NCBI GenBank assembly: GCA_963210315.1
Contig: OY723245.1
Coordinates: 248,001-312,000, forward strand
From: Rhynchopus euleeides
Lineage: Eukaryota; Euglenozoa; Diplonemea; Diplonemida; Diplonemidae
DNA: 64,000 nt
Direction of reading: 5' to 3'
Shown: one piece after another, positions 1-12,832 of the stretch
Layout of the letters: each line of letters begins with the position of its first letter
Position numbering within the stretch: position 1 is the first letter of the stretch
The notes under the pieces: model-generated
Seen by the model: the letters and a program-made list of their open reading frames with translations, nothing else
Database searches by the model: none
What the model was told of the DNA's origin: nothing
Position numbers and translations under genes: made by a program

Positions 1-412
1 CATCGCACTGATTGCTCCAGAGGCCAAAAGATATGCGGCTGACGATCTCACGGCTGTAGCACACCACAACTGCGAAGAGCATCGCGCAGAAGTCCCGCCC
101 CTCCACTATGATCGGCGGATCGAAGGTGGGCCCGATGGTTGTCGATTTCGTCTGCTCGTCAACCATCTCCCCTGTTGTGGCTGACATACGACCGACGAGG
201 AGGCTGAGCATATACGTCGTCTCGCCGGCAGCCCCGGGTACCCGTTTCAGCCGGCACCCGCGGACCCGATGGAGGTCACCGAGGTCGAGAAGCAAGCCGT
301 CATTCGCCTGCTCGCGGTGCATCATCAGCGAGACAACCCCATCCGGGTAGACCTCACCCATGGTGATGGGGTCGGCGGCACATAGATGCTCCCATTCATC
401 CTCTTCACCCAT
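1..412 (-). CDS. 5' part of an unrecognised protein gene, cut by the window edge
   Basis: Read on the minus strand from the ATG at 412-410, the frame stays open for 137 codons to the window edge. It begins MGEEDEWEHLCAADP and continues through blocks such as YPDGVVSLMMHRE, TYMLSLLVGRMS and VEGRDFCAMLFAVVVCYSRE. Codon use is GC-rich at third positions like the other genes here, and the stretch lacks the G-runs that fill the DNA just to its right. A CACGCAG acceptor lies about 30 nt upstream of the ATG, a plausible spliced-leader addition site. I do not recognise the family. The first residues are acidic and the FCAMLFAVVVCYS block is hydrophobic but short for a membrane span. Its orientation matches all other host genes in the window. 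The 3' part is outside. Confidence 0.7.
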   Translation of the reverse strand, partial: MGEEDEWEHLCAADPITMGEVYPDGVVSLMMHREQANDGLLLDLGDLHRVRGCRLKRVPGAAGETTYMLSLLVGRMSATTGEMVDEQTKSTTIGPTFDPPIIVEGRDFCAMLFAVVVCYSREIVSRISFGLWSNQCD

Positions 413-3400
413 GTCACCGCGAGGCTCAGCAGCAGGGAGAGCTGCGTGAGGCCACCACTGCGGTCAGGCAATATGCAAGCAGACTGTGCCCTCCAGACCC
501 TCAACTCTCTAATGGGTAAATGCAGGGGGTGTGGGAGCGGCGGCGTAGGCAGAGAGACAGAGAGCGCGCGCGTGTGTGTGTGTGTGTGGGGGGGGGGGGG
601 ACCCCGAGCACTAGGCCCCCCCCCCCCCTCACACCTCGCCCCCGTTCCGCTCTCGTGCTTGCGTTACCTCAGGGGGGAGGAGTGGCTGGACGGATTTTGT
701 CGGTTTCTTGGAATGTGTATGGCACAAAAGAAATCGTCCAGACAAAGGCTTGGGGGGTGGGGGTGGGGGTTTGTGTTGGGTTGTATTTGAAAAGAGAACC
801 GACGAAAAAGAGACCCGGGTTTTGTGGGGGGCGGGGGGGGGGGGTGTTACGATGTTTTGGTTGAAAACGGGAATGTGTTATCCCCACGCTCCGGCGGTTC
901 AGGGGAGGAGGAGGAGGGGGGGGGTGAGGGGCTGGTGATATCGCGGGAGTGGCGGAATCACAAAAAGAGAAATATATAAAGACAAAACACACGGGGGAGG
1001 GAGGGGGGGGGGGGGGTGGGATTCAAGGGGCGGTGTGTGGAACCTGTAAGGTGGAAGGTGGGTGGCTGTTCGGTGGCAATGGCTGGAGTGGCCGAGGTCA
1101 TCCGCAATTCACTGCAAAAAAAAACTGCAACCCGAGATGGTGGGGAAGGAGGTGTCGCGGGGGGGGGGGGGGGGAGGTGAATCCAGCGCAGCTCTGAAGA
1201 TTCTTTGCTTTCCGTGGATGCTTTCTTCGTTTGTCGCTGTGTGTCTTTGAGCTGCCTTGCTTTTTTTTTGCTTTCTTTTGGCCATACACAACCCCCCCCT
1301 CCCCCCCACATTTTTTCCTGAAACCCCCAGAGGGGAGCGGGGGGGAGGGCCGCCACTCTCAGCAAGCCAATGTAGCGGCACATCAGTCGATTTGATATTT
1401 TCTGTGTCAATTCATCGCCGACCAACAGGTTTCCAACACAGAAAATCATAAAGAACGTGGTTTGTATTAGCTGTCTCGTTGTGTTTCATGGAGGCAGAAA
1501 CCGGCAGGTGGGTATCGTCTCGCAAGCCCCTCTCCATTGATGTGCCTCGGAAGCAGGGAGTAGGGGCATTGGCGGGTGTTCTGTCAAATTTCGGCTTTTC
1601 TGCAACTCGTCAACCATAATGGATGCTGGTCGTCCGAGACAAAAAAATTAATATCCAACCCAGTTTTTTCCTGCCAACTTCCTATTTTCGTCGTGTTTTT
1701 TTTCTTGGCGGCGGCCCGCTTTTTTGTTTGAACCAATGACCGCCTCCTTTTTGTTTGAACCACAATTTTCCCCTCACACTGCGACACACTTGCGAATCTC
1801 TTTTGGAAAGGGTCGGCGGCACTTGGTAGGGACTGGCTCAGGCACTCTCCGACAAGACGCACGCCATGCTCTTACACAACACCAACCCAAAATCAACGAG
1901 AAAGTGGGAGATAAAAAACATAGTAGGGGGGGGGGTGATAGTGGTGGTGGTGGTGATATCTTGGTAATAGGAACCACAACACAAAGAGACGAAGTCAAGA
2001 AGGAAGAATAAACAACGAAAAATGGTGAAAGAGAAAAAATTGGGGTACGGGGGGGGGGGGGGACGGGGGGACGGTGGGGGTGGGCATGGGGGCGGGGGAA
2101 GAAGGGGAAGGGAGGGATGGGCTTGGGTGGGGGGTGGGGGGGTGTGGGAGGGGGATGGGGGGAGGGGAAGGGGAAGGGGGGGGGGGGGGTGTGGGGGGAT
2201 GGGTGGCCCAGCTCATTCACCCTCCTCTTCGTCATATATATATTTTTTTCTTCGAGCCTGGACAGCAGAGAACAACCCCTTACACACACCCAGCCAACCC
2301 CCCCCCCCCCAAACCTCCAGACCCCACAGCCCACACGCGCACATCCCTCTCTTCCCCAACCCCACCCCCTCCCCCACACCCCCTTTGGCCACCTCCCTCC
2401 CTTTGGCTGCTGTTGATACAGCTCGGCCCGCAAAGGTTGGTCGGAAGAAGACGAAATCGCCCCTCTTGGTTTTGACAACCACTGGCAGATCAGGTGGCAG
2501 GCATAAGTGCCACGCAGAGGGGTTTTGGGACAGGGCTTTGTGCGGGGTGGGGGTGGAGTGGGCGGGGGGGGGGGGGGGTGGTGATGAAAGGCGGAGTAAT
2601 ATCTAGTTGTTCCTCGGGTAAAGGTTGTATTTTTTGAAGGCTCTTAGGGCGCTTCTGGTGTGAAAAATCAAACTTTTTTTCCCATTTTTTTCCTTCTTCT
2701 CTCGGTATTTTTTTTCCTGCATCGCTGTGAGGAATGGCATGGCGTCTTCTTCTTGAAGGGCAGGTTCGGTTCTGTGGGTGGGGAGGTTGTGGTGGCTTTT
2801 TGAACCCTTTCGCTTGCTTGTTTGAATGCTATTTGTTTTGGTAACGACGACCTCCAGATTGACGAGAGCCTGACAAGACGGGCCAGACAATTAGTGCCAA
2901 ATTTTGACCTGGTGTCCTGGTGTCCGAGGGCCCGGCACCATGACGACCCCCCCCCCATTTGAGGCCACTCGCTGTGTCAGTTTTTGACACTGATTTTTGT
3001 GTGAGCCGATGCTTAATTTTTCTGCATTTCTGAGCGAAGCCCCCCCCCCCTCATGCTCCTCTCTGCCTCCCTTCTTCTGCTTTTGGGTGATTTTTGTTTG
3101 GTTTCAAAAAATATATAGTTCGTTCTGTGCCGTTGTATTTTTTTCAAATAATATGGGTTCGATTGTGTTGCCGTAAACGAAGAGATCAAGATGGTAGGGT
3201 GGGGGGAGGGGGGGGGGTGTTGTAAAAAAATGACATGACAAAAAAACAACCACACACAAGACAAGGCCCCCAGTAGGTGTGCCGTGGGCAGTTGACTCAC
3301 GACAAACATTATCTTCACCATTCTCAGAACCATAATCATGCCTTTGAATTCATCCATGCCTCGACTTGGGGAAGTCGCCAAAGGATCAGTAAGCCAAGGT

Positions 3401-5737
3401 CCCTTGAGAAGCGCACACTTCAGAAAGATGAATCCGGACGAGCATTCTTCCCTACGCACCCTACGAACTACAAGGCAACTATGTGCCGTCATCAGCGGGG
3501 GGCGGGGCGCCAAAGTTGTTTCAGCTTTACGGGGACAGACTAGGGTTGGATGTCAAGTAAAATGCGCAAAGGGCAACACAGCTGCCCTTCCCCGGTGCGT
3601 TATTTTTGTCAAAAAAATACCGACAAAAAATATTACCGAAGTCAAAATAAAAGCGACAAGCGTCAATAATTATGTACAGCACGGATGGTGGAGTGATGGA
3701 ATCGCAAGAGTCGAAATCACCCCGCACCCCCTCCCCTCGTCCCCTCCAACACGAGGCCACTAGTCAAGTGTGCAAACCCCCGGTGCCAGCGGCACGGCAG
3801 CAACGTAATAAGAATGTGGAAATCGCTGGGTATCAACCGCACGACTGCAAAAAAAGACACAAGGAGAAGGGGCGGGGGGTGGGTGAATGAAGTTGAACAA
3901 AATGTCAAAACACCGGCATTTTCCATCCAAACTTGGGGGGGGGGGGGACAGGCTTTTGTCTTGTGGTGGTGGGGGCGGGGGTATTCCGTTGTGACGGTCC
4001 TCAGAAAAACAATCTGAGTTTTGACGAAGACACGCCATGGGGGGGGGGGGGGGGGACAAGAAGGTAGCAGAAGACAAAAACATGGTATCGGAAGAGATAG
4101 AAAGATTTCGAGAGAGCCATGATTGGGCAGGCCCCCTTCAGGGGGAGCAGGGGGCAGGGGGCGGTGGGGGGAAGGGGGGGGGGGGGGGTGCAAGACTTTG
4201 CAACGCTCTCTCAAAGCAATGCCACAGATGATTTCATTTTGGGGGGTCCGCAAAGAAAAAAATCTGCCCAATATTTTTTTTTGTTGCTGTTGTTGTTGTT
4301 TGCGTCTGCCATCTCTTTGTAGACCAGAGATCTGACACCGGGAACGCGTGGGGCAAAGAAATAGGCTTCACGGCACACAAGGTGACGGAGACCGAGCCCC
4401 AGCAACAAAAGCATGGCAAGATCGGTAAAAGGTATTACGTTACGAAAGGCATGCTGCACAAACAAAGCCCGGAACACAACCCCCATGAAGTGCTGGGCCC
4501 ACAAACCCCTCAAAATAATATTTGGTGTCATTTGGGCCAACGTGTTGTTGTCAGGCAGAACATGTCGACCCAGAACCTAAAGACAGGCAAGGCGACAATG
4601 TATGGGACAGACGGGTGTGAGGGCAAAAGAAAAGAGAGAAAAAAAAGAAGAACAAATAGATCCTCGCCCCAATGGTGTATCTTGGGTAGTTTGGATCCTA
4701 GTCGCGGCGCAGCTCCCCGCTACCCTCAGGGGGGCTGTGGGCACTGTATTCTTCGCATCCGCGTGCATCATGTTCCGTTGTGTAGAGGGGGCAAGATGAC
4801 TTGTATGCATATGGGGGAGAACATGCTATCCGCGGGTCTGAACCCGTGGACAGCAGACTCAGTTCTTGCTGTGGGCCTTCGGGAATTCGGCCACAGAATG
4901 AAGCACGCTGGTATACACTTGGCATTGAGGCGGAAAGAAATCCGGGGTTTGTTTGTGTGCACGAGCGGGTATTGTTACGGATCACGGGTCAGGTGGCCGT
5001 TCATGTTGTAACATATGCACAGCAGGGAAACGTCCCGTGCCATAATACTGGCTTCTCCGCCCGAGCAAGCAAGCTTAATGCGGCAAAAAATAAAGATAAA
5101 ATTTTCGTTGATCGAGCACGAAAAAAACTCACAAAAAGTTGCTTGCGGTAGTTCGGGAGGAAGGTTGGGCCAGCACACCTTAGCGACCTGGCGGGGCACA
5201 TTATTTGTCTGCACAGCACTCTCCCTTCGTTGCATTATCGTCAGTTGAAATTGCAGGGGCCGGCGGGGCGACGGGGCATTAACGTCCCGACAAAAATAAG
5301 CAGCTCTGGCGTGAAAAAACACAACACAGCATACCGCCCTAAGACCCCGGTAGGCATCAGGGCCACTGTGCGCCGTCACAATGTGCGCAATGATGGAGCT
5401 CGCCCCACAAAAAAAACACAGAACCCCCCTCCCCACCTATCATTCTCCCAAGCAGAAACAGTTCATCGCGGTTGATGAGCAGTGGACAGTGTGGGCAAGG
5501 AAAGGGGGTGGGGTGTGTGGTATTTTTAACGATCAGTTTGCCATATCCTTGAAAACGATGCAGGGACATTTTTTTGACTGGGGGATTTCGTTTTATCTCA
5601 GCAGTTGTTTTTTGTGCCGGGCAGGGGGGGGTGGCGCTTCGCAGTATTAATTTGCATTTTTCAAGGTGTTCTTTGCGGTGTGTGTGACACTCTCCTTCAG
5701 AAATAGCATTGTCTGGAGCATGGGGGGGGGGGGGGGG
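413..5737. other. Gene-poor spacer rich in G/C homopolymers
   Basis: No gene can be supported. The plus strand carries many G-runs of 8-15 bases (for example near 589, 1160, 2050, 2175, 2568, 4040, 4180), a few C-runs, and GGT/GT-rich tracts. Islands without G-runs exist at about 3270-3700 and 4380-5350. Two plus-strand open frames in them, 3338-3763 and 4382-5011 (the latter from a GTG), show no recognisable domain and oppose the direction of all genes, so I do not call them. Confidence 0.6.
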
Positions 5738-6889
5738 TAGGGGGGGTCAAATGGGGGTGACAAACACGATTTTTCAAAAAACCGGCGCAGAGGCCCCAAA
5801 GCCCCCGTAAACCCTCCAAACCCCCCCAGATCGGTCCGGAAACCCATCGAACCCCACTTTTCCACCATTCCGGGCACCTCAGGTGCCCGAATTGGGGTAC
5901 CTAAATTTTGTGCCATCGTTTGGTACCGGACAGTGCCACTGTGTGGGAGGTTGGAAAAGAAAATGCCCCAACACACCACATCTGAGGGTTGCAATGCATG
6001 TTGCTTGCCAACCACGTCATCCGGTGGGTGTCAGGCGCTATGTAGGTGGCATGAGCCAGGTCTTCGATGAGTTCTGGCTTGTATATGTACCTCCCTGCCT
6101 GCGGCACAGGCACTGCCTTTGTCCCCCACACCAGCCACAGAGAGCGTATTGTACTCGGTCCACGGTTGCTGATTCATTGTGATGCGTTGTATCCTCGAGT
6201 GAACGTCACACACTAGTGGCACCACCACCCGCCATCCGAGAGCTGTATTGACTTTGCGCCCTTCCGTTGCATTCACCTCGCCACGCATATTGCACCGTTC
6301 AGTACCAGTGCTCTTGGGCCAGGCAAAGTAGACCGCAGCAACTACCAATTCTGGCACAATGGGTACCACGACAGCGCACTTCGTGTGTTCCCGGAATGTA
6401 CAGCTCGTGTTGCAACAGTCGTTGTCAACACATCCCGGTTGTGGAGCACTGCTGCACAGGAATCACACGACCATCTGGACTTGTTCCGTACCTACAGGCA
6501 GCCTCCCGGTGCATGGTGGCAGGGAGGTGCATATACAAGCCAGAACTCATCGAAGACCTGGCTAATGCCACCTACATAGCGCCTGACACCCACCGGATGA
6601 CGTGGTTGGCAAGCAACATGCATTGCAACCCTCAGATGTGGTGTGTTGGGGCATTTTCTTTTCCAACCTCCCACACAGTGGCACTGTCCGGTACCAAACG
6701 GTGGCACAAAATTTAGGTACCCCAATTCGGGCACCTGAGGTGCCCGGAATGGTGGAAAAGTGGGGTTCGATGGGTTTCCGGACCGATCTGGGGGGGTTTG
6801 GAGGGTTTACGGGGGCTTTGGGGCCTCTGCGCCGGTTTTTTGAAAAATCGTGTTTGTCCACGTAAAAGGGTGGCATTTGACCCCCCCTA
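5738..6889. mobile_element. 1.15-kb foldback element with arms of about 365 bp
   Basis: The left arm (5738-6099) and right arm (6518-6889) are long inverted repeats, almost identical over most of their length, separated by a 418-bp loop (6100-6517). Both ends read TAGGGGGGTCAAATG inward, and each arm contains the palindrome GGGCACCTGAGGTGCCC. The outermost 40 bp of the arms are more diverged than the rest. Long G-tracts adjoin both ends. The TA at each outer end could be a target-site duplication, but G-runs blur the boundary. No transposase is visible in the loop, so the element is non-autonomous or a foldback remnant. Confidence 0.75.
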
Positions 6890-8593
6890 GGGGGGGGGGG
6901 GGGGTTGCATGGAGGGCTCCGCCTTGCACAAAAAAAAGGAGGAATTCCGGACATGAGACAGCAGCAGTGTGTAACCAGGCCCGTCACCAGCGGAGAATCC
7001 CGACCTCCCAGTCTTGATGACACCGCGCTCTCTCCCTCCCCCGCCACTCCCCACGGCGGGATCGAGAGAAACGTGTCACCTTGTCAGCTGACCGAGGATG
7101 GGAGTGGGAAAGCGAATCAAAGCCCACGAGACGGGGGCTCAAAAAAGACACGGTAAGGGAATGCGGTGTGACAGTGACATGTGTTGTGTGTTTGTGTGTG
7201 GTAACCTCTTCTCTTTCGTTGGGGAGGAAAGGGGGAAGGGGGGGGGGGGGGTGGGCGATGGGATGCGTCTACAGAGAGAGTGAGTGAGTGAGTGAGGCAA
7301 GTTCGTATCAGAACAGCCCGCGCTCTGTCGGTGCGGTCGGTGCGCATGCCACACAAGGTTTTTATATCGGGGGCCGAGGGGGGCGCATTGCGTGTGGGGC
7401 GTGCTAGGTAATAGAGAATATACGTCAGGCAAAAGGAGTGTCATGATTGGCCTGCCGTGTGTGGGGGCGGGGGCGGGGGAAGTGGCACAACGAGTCCGGC
7501 TTCAACGATTGCATTTTTCCCCCACCGCAGTGATCCGAGCGTGGGGAGGGGGGGCAACACCTCCCATGAGAAAAAAAGGTCACCGTTTCGCCAAAAAAAA
7601 AACCCCCCCCTGACACACTCACCCTCCCCCCCCCCCCCTTCCGTATCCTCATCACGACAATTGCGACAGAGCGCGTCCCCCACGCCCCTTCTCCCTCCCA
7701 CCCTGCGATGTGGTTGAATTCTCACTGCAGGGAGGCAGGGGCGGGGCGGGGCGGGGGTTTTGATTGCCGAGGGGGGAAAGGGGAGGGGGGAAGGAGGGAA
7801 GTGGTTGCATGTGTTTTGAACGAAATGTGTGGCATTTTTCACTTTCTTGCCGGGCACCCGACAACAAGGGGTAGGGGTGGGGTGGGAAAACCGATGCCTC
7901 GGGGGGAGAGAAAAGAAACGAACGGTATGTGCTGTGCGTTGATCAGGCATTGAGTAGGCATCGAGCCCGAGCCCGAGTGGGGTGCTACTTGCAGAACCCA
8001 CTGCAAGATTAACTGCTCCACACTCCGAACCTGGAAGGACATCCATGTGCATGTGCACGACGTGACCAGAGTGCAGAGTTGAGCCAGCGCTTCCATTCCC
8101 GCCTGGACACACCGCTCTGTGTCGTGTGTGTCTGTATGGGCTTCACACGCCGCTTGCTGGCTGTGCGCGACACGTGCACAAAACAGAGAATGGGTGGGAT
8201 GGCTGGCTGGGTTTGGTATGAGAACAAGAGAGACAGAGAGAGAAAAAAGCAGGGATGCTGGAGATGGCACCCAACAGAGAAGGCAAAGGTAGTTTGAGGG
8301 GGGGGGGGGGGGCGTTAACCTGGTGGCTATGAATAGAGAGAGAAAAGAGAGAGAGAGAGAGAGAGAGATATGTAAGAATGAGCAGTGTGAACAAGACGGA
8401 TAGATCACATCACGCGAGTAAGACGCAAGCACGGCCTGGCTAGAACACAAACTATAACAGAGTCTTGAGAAGCGGGAGGGACGGGGTATGTATTTTTTTT
8501 GGCATCGACGACCAACCAGCCCGACAAGACAACCACGTGAGCCTGTTCTGTCGGCAGGTCGGAGGTCCAGAAAGGGTTTCCCTCTATTTCAAA
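6890..8593. other. Spacer with G-runs and a GA microsatellite
   Basis: No supported gene. It contains G-tracts at about 6890, 7240 and 8300, a C-tract near 7628, a GAGT repeat near 7280 and a (GA)n stretch at about 8337-8368. A clean but unassigned stretch without homopolymers runs from about 7930 to 8220. Confidence 0.55.
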
Positions 8594-8595
8594 TA

Positions 8596-9405
8596 CCGTA
8601 AACGGAAATATTGTGGACCGTAATAAAGGTGAACCGTACTATAGGTGGACCGTAAAAAAGATGGAACAAATGGGATTTTTCCGGAACTTGGAACATTTTT
8701 ACGGTCCACCTATTTTACGGTTGGGATCGTGGACTTGGCAGTTTTTTTTACGAGTTCCTTCGCGACGAAGTCGCGAAGGAACCAAGGAAATCGTACGACT
8801 GAAGCTGCAGGATTAACACCACAGGGCCTCAGCACAGAGTGTGCGCTCACCATCGTCCGGGAACTGTTCTCCCACAGTTACTGCAGGGTGTACTACACTA
8901 AAGGAGTACGATTTCCCTGAATTTTCCGGGCACTGATTCACGAATTTACATCTGGAGGGAGCCCGGTGGTCTCAGCTTCTGTCTGCGCGCCCTGCCGTAC
9001 TGTGGCTGCTTTTGTGGGCTCGTGCAGCAGGTTCTACTTTTACTTCTACCGGAATGCTCCTTGCATGGTACTACACTTCTCGAGGTGTGGTGGTGGGTGA
9101 GTCTCGAGGTGAGTGGTGGTGATCGTGCCTTTTCCACACGCAGGGAGGACTTGCTTCTCTTGCTGGTGTTGGTTGCGGTGGTGGAGGGAGGGTCCAAAGC
9201 TGGGAGGTCGGGAGGCCTACGTGTGGGTGTCTGCGGCGTGGAGGCCGCAGTCCGCGCCCCGCAACCCACCAGCCCGCGGGCGAAAAACGCATTGTCTTTT
9301 CCATATTCAGTCCCAATAAATGGTGGACCGTAAAAAAGATGGAACGTTTGGCCTTTTTTTGGGAACTTGGAACATTTTTACGGTCCACCCTTTTTCCGTT
9401 TACGG
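8596..9405. mobile_element. 810-bp TA-flanked terminal-inverted-repeat element, copy 1
   Basis: The element begins CCGTAAACGG and ends CCGTTTACGG, flanked by TA on both sides (8594-8595 and 9406-9407), the target-site signature of Tc1/mariner-like and some other DNA transposons. Behind each terminus lies a subterminal hairpin: an 18-bp stem ATAGGTGGACCGTAAAAA near 8640 with its complement near 8700, and a similar one near 9320-9387 around GGTGGACCGTAAAAA. A perfect hairpin CTTCGCGAC-GAA-GTCGCGAAG sits near 8759-8780. There is no transposase, so it is a non-autonomous (MITE-like) element. It is nearly identical to the copy at 12021-12830, implying recent activity. Confidence 0.85.
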
Positions 9406-9407
9406 TA

Positions 9408-12018
9408 TTGGGTCTTCTTGTCAGACCTGTTTGGCGACCCCTGGTTGTCAAAGCCGCATCGTCATTGATTTCTTGACAACGAGTTCTCATGGACACAGTG
9501 AGACGTGAGACGCGCCACGTGTGATCCCCGTCGCCAGAGGAAACACATCCAAAAGACAATCCGACAATGACACACCAAGCGGTCTGTGCAGACGAGGATT
9601 TCACGAGCTGACAAACCCATCCACACACACACAGAAAACACACAAGAACACACCACACACATCCTGCCGGAGCGGAAACAGGAATCGAATATAACATCAC
9701 ATCACCTTGCCGTCTTGCGCGTCTTGGGGGCGTGGGGAGGGGAGGGAGAGAGAGAGGGGGGTGGGGAAACAACAGCAGCGACAACAAAAACACCAACAAG
9801 AAAAAAAGGGGGGGTGGGAGTGGGGGGCCGAAAGGAAATGACTGATCTATCAACACAACAAATACATATCAAGCGGGGGTGGTGGGGGTTGATAAGGGTG
9901 AAAGGGTGGTGGGAAGGGCGGGAGGGGGAGTGGCATCGTGTATCGGCGACCCAGAAAAAGCTGAAGTCTAGCAGGTCGGCACGCGGAAGAGCGGGCCAAG
10001 CAGCATGTCTGTGATGATCCGAACTGTCCGAGGTTGCACGCGCACTACAAGCCAGCGAGCGTTGCGCATACCAATGGTTGCCATTGACATGATTTTTCCC
10101 TTTGCTCGGATGCGACACTGTGCTGTCTGGGTATGTCCCCTGACAGAACACCGACAAAGCAAACGCCAGAATTTTACCTTTTGTCTGCTGTACGTCCCGC
10201 AACTCGAGCACAACACAGAACAGTGCGACCTGCGCCTTGCATGAACGATACGGCAGAAGCAAAATGCGGAATGATGCAGCCACACAAACGCTTCTTGATC
10301 TGCCGTCGATTCAGCATGACTGCACCTTCATTTCGACTTTTTCCCCTTGTTATCATCGTTTTCCCTCTTATTGATATCAGGGGGGGGGGGTTGTGGGGAT
10401 AATTGCCGTTTTTTTCTCTCGCTCTGATAACACACGGCATTTTCTGTTTTCCCCTCGGCAATAAAAATACCCCCCCCCACTTCACCCCTCCCCCTTTCCC
10501 CCATGCCTCACGTCCAGCGCAAACAATTAATCATATCCTCTTCTGACGGGGAAAGGAACTACCTTTTTTTGTTGTTGTAAAATAAAATCAAGAAAAAAAA
10601 CGAGGAAAATAGAGGACCAATCGTGTCCTCCGAGACGGAGGGGTGGGGAAGATGGGTGTGATTCCAGCGATCTCGAGGGAGAGCTTGTGAAAGAGAGTGG
10701 TGGTGGTGGTGGTGGTGGTGGTGGGGGGTTTTTGGGCAACAGTGGCCACCTCTGGCATGGGTGTGTTCACTGCGTTGAACTCGAACAATCATCGTTTTGC
10801 CACCACCCTTCCCACCCCCGTAAATTATTTCGGTTTCAGCACGACAGGGGGCCAGGCCAAGCCTTGCCCCATTGGCTTTCGCTTATTAGTTATTTTTTTT
10901 GGCTGACACCACTAGGTGGTGGGAAAACGGCGGGAAAAAAAACTGCGTGGGGGGGGAGTGCAAATCCGAAGAGAAGAGAAGAGCCGAAGGCAGTCGTCGA
11001 TCGCATAATCCACCCCCAGGTGGGGGTATGAACGATTTGAACGATGTTTTGGCGGTACTCTGTGAGAGGGTCCGCTGTCCCAGGTTCTTCTGGGCCCTCC
11101 GTTCTCGAAACGATCTGAACAATACATTATTGGTGCTGCTTCGAAATCCTCCCCCCTTGTGGGCTCGGCGTGGAAACATGTGACCTCAACCGTCATCTCC
11201 TCGATTCGCTGGAGACCAGAGACCCCTGGTTCGAGCAACTTAGGGAGGAGGCAAAAATAACAAGAAAGATGCGTCGGGGCGACCACGGCACGGGCTACCG
11301 TAACAGATCAACTATTCCCGCTGCCAGGTCAAAGAAAAGGCATTGAAAGAAGCGGTTTTTATTGGGTGCGGGGGGCGAGGGGGAGGAGGTGGGAGGCAAA
11401 ATAATGCCGTTTTTCTTTGAACGCCCCATGCGTCCACCCGCCAAAATCACGTGTCGGCACCTCCCTGCTGGGAACCCCTCGATCCAAAGAGATAGAAACG
11501 CGGGCAAGAAAGCGAAAAGCCGTGTAACCGCTAACAGAGTCGACCAACCTAACGAAGCAAGGACTCCTCCGTTGGTACCTTTAGTGTCTCGAAGAGGCGC
11601 TCCCTGCGGGGGATGGGGTACATCCACCAGGTGGCCTCGCTGTATTATGTGTCACGGCTCGCAAAGGCACGCCGTGCCGGATTGTGTGCGCTGAACGATC
11701 TGGGGGGGAAAAGCGAAAATAGAAATCCGACCACCCCCCCCCCCCCCAACCCGCCCCCCTCTTGAGTATCCAGTTTGCAAACCGGTATTCCCCGAGGGTG
11801 TGTGTCTGTGGAGGGGGGGGGGGGAGGAGAGACATCAGTTAGTCGGGGGGCCCGCCCGCCCGCCCGCCCTCCCCCCCCCCCCCCCACAAGAGAAATAAAA
11901 AACGAATGTATTCGCCGCAATGTCACACAGGCGCAGGGGGGCTTCTCGCCATCGACCCCCCTCCCCCCCAACCAAGGGAGGAGGCCTGTATGAAAGAGGA
12001 AACTGCACGCGAAAGATA
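9408..12018. other. Spacer between the two 810-bp elements
   Basis: No gene is supported. It contains homopolymer runs, a (GGT)n tract at 10697-10727 and C/G tracts near 11740 and 11812-11885. The motif GAACGATTTGAACGATG at about 11030 resembles a doubled GAACGATTT seen in the 3' region of the LINE near 16205 and again near 63100. Confidence 0.5.
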
Positions 12019-12020
12019 TA

Positions 12021-12830
12021 CCGTAAACGGAAATATTGTGGACCGTAATAAAGGTGAACCGTACTATAGGTGGACCGTAAAAAAGATGGAACAAATGGGA
12101 TTTTTCCGGAACTTGGAACATTTTTACGGTCCACCTATTTTACGGTTGGGATCGTGGACTTGGCGGTTTTTTTTACGAGTTCCTTCGCGACGAAGTCGCG
12201 AAGGAACCAAGGAAATCGTACGACTGAAGCTGCAGGATTAACACCACAGGGCCTCAGCACAGAGTGTGCGCTCACCATCGTCCGGGAACTGTGCTCCCAC
12301 AGTTACTGCAGGGTGTACTACACTAAATGAGTACGATTTCCCTGAATTTTCCGGGCACTGATTCACGAATTTACATCTGGAGGGAGCCCGGTGGTCTCAG
12401 CTTCTGTCTGCGCGCCCTGCCGTACTGTGGCTGCTTTTGTGGGCTCGTGCAGCAGGTTCTACTTTTACTTCTACCGGAATGCTCCTTGCATGGTACGACA
12501 CTTCTCGAGGTGTGGTGGTGGGTGAGTCTCGAGGTGAGTGGTGGTGATCGTGCCTTTTCCACACGCAGGGAGGACTTGCTTCTCTTGCTGGTGTTGGTTG
12601 CGGTGGTGGAGGGAGGGTCCAAAGCTGGGAGGTCGGGAGGCCTACGTGTGGGTGTCTGCGGCGTGGAGGCCGCAGTCCGCGCCCCGCAACCCACTAGCCC
12701 GCGGGCGAAAAACGCATTGTCTTTTCCATATTCAGTCCCAATAAATGGTGGACCGTAAAAAAGATGGAACGTTTGGCCTTTTTTTGGGAACTTGGAACAT
12801 TTTTACGGTCCACCCTTTTTCCGTTTACGG
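12021..12830. mobile_element. 810-bp TA-flanked terminal-inverted-repeat element, copy 2
   Basis: Same length, termini (CCGTAAACGG / CCGTTTACGG), orientation and internal hairpins as the copy at 8596-9405, again with TA on both sides (12019-12020 and 12831-12832). By eye I find only about five single-base differences from copy 1. Flanking sequences are unrelated, so this is a separate insertion and not part of a larger duplication. Confidence 0.87.
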
Positions 12831-12832
12831 TA

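Noticed and set aside
1774-2478. Pro-rich minus-strand frame of 234 codons
   Set aside because: Produced by long C-tracts that encode poly-Pro in any genome; no ordinary codons support it.
3338-3763. Plus-strand frame of 141 codons starting MPLNSSMPRLGE
   Set aside because: Opposes all host genes, lacks a clear acceptor and decays into homopolymer-rich codons at its end.
4382-5011. Plus-strand frame of about 209 codons
   Set aside because: It starts at a GTG, runs against the gene direction and has no recognisable domain; a frame of this length is not rare enough by chance in 64 kb.
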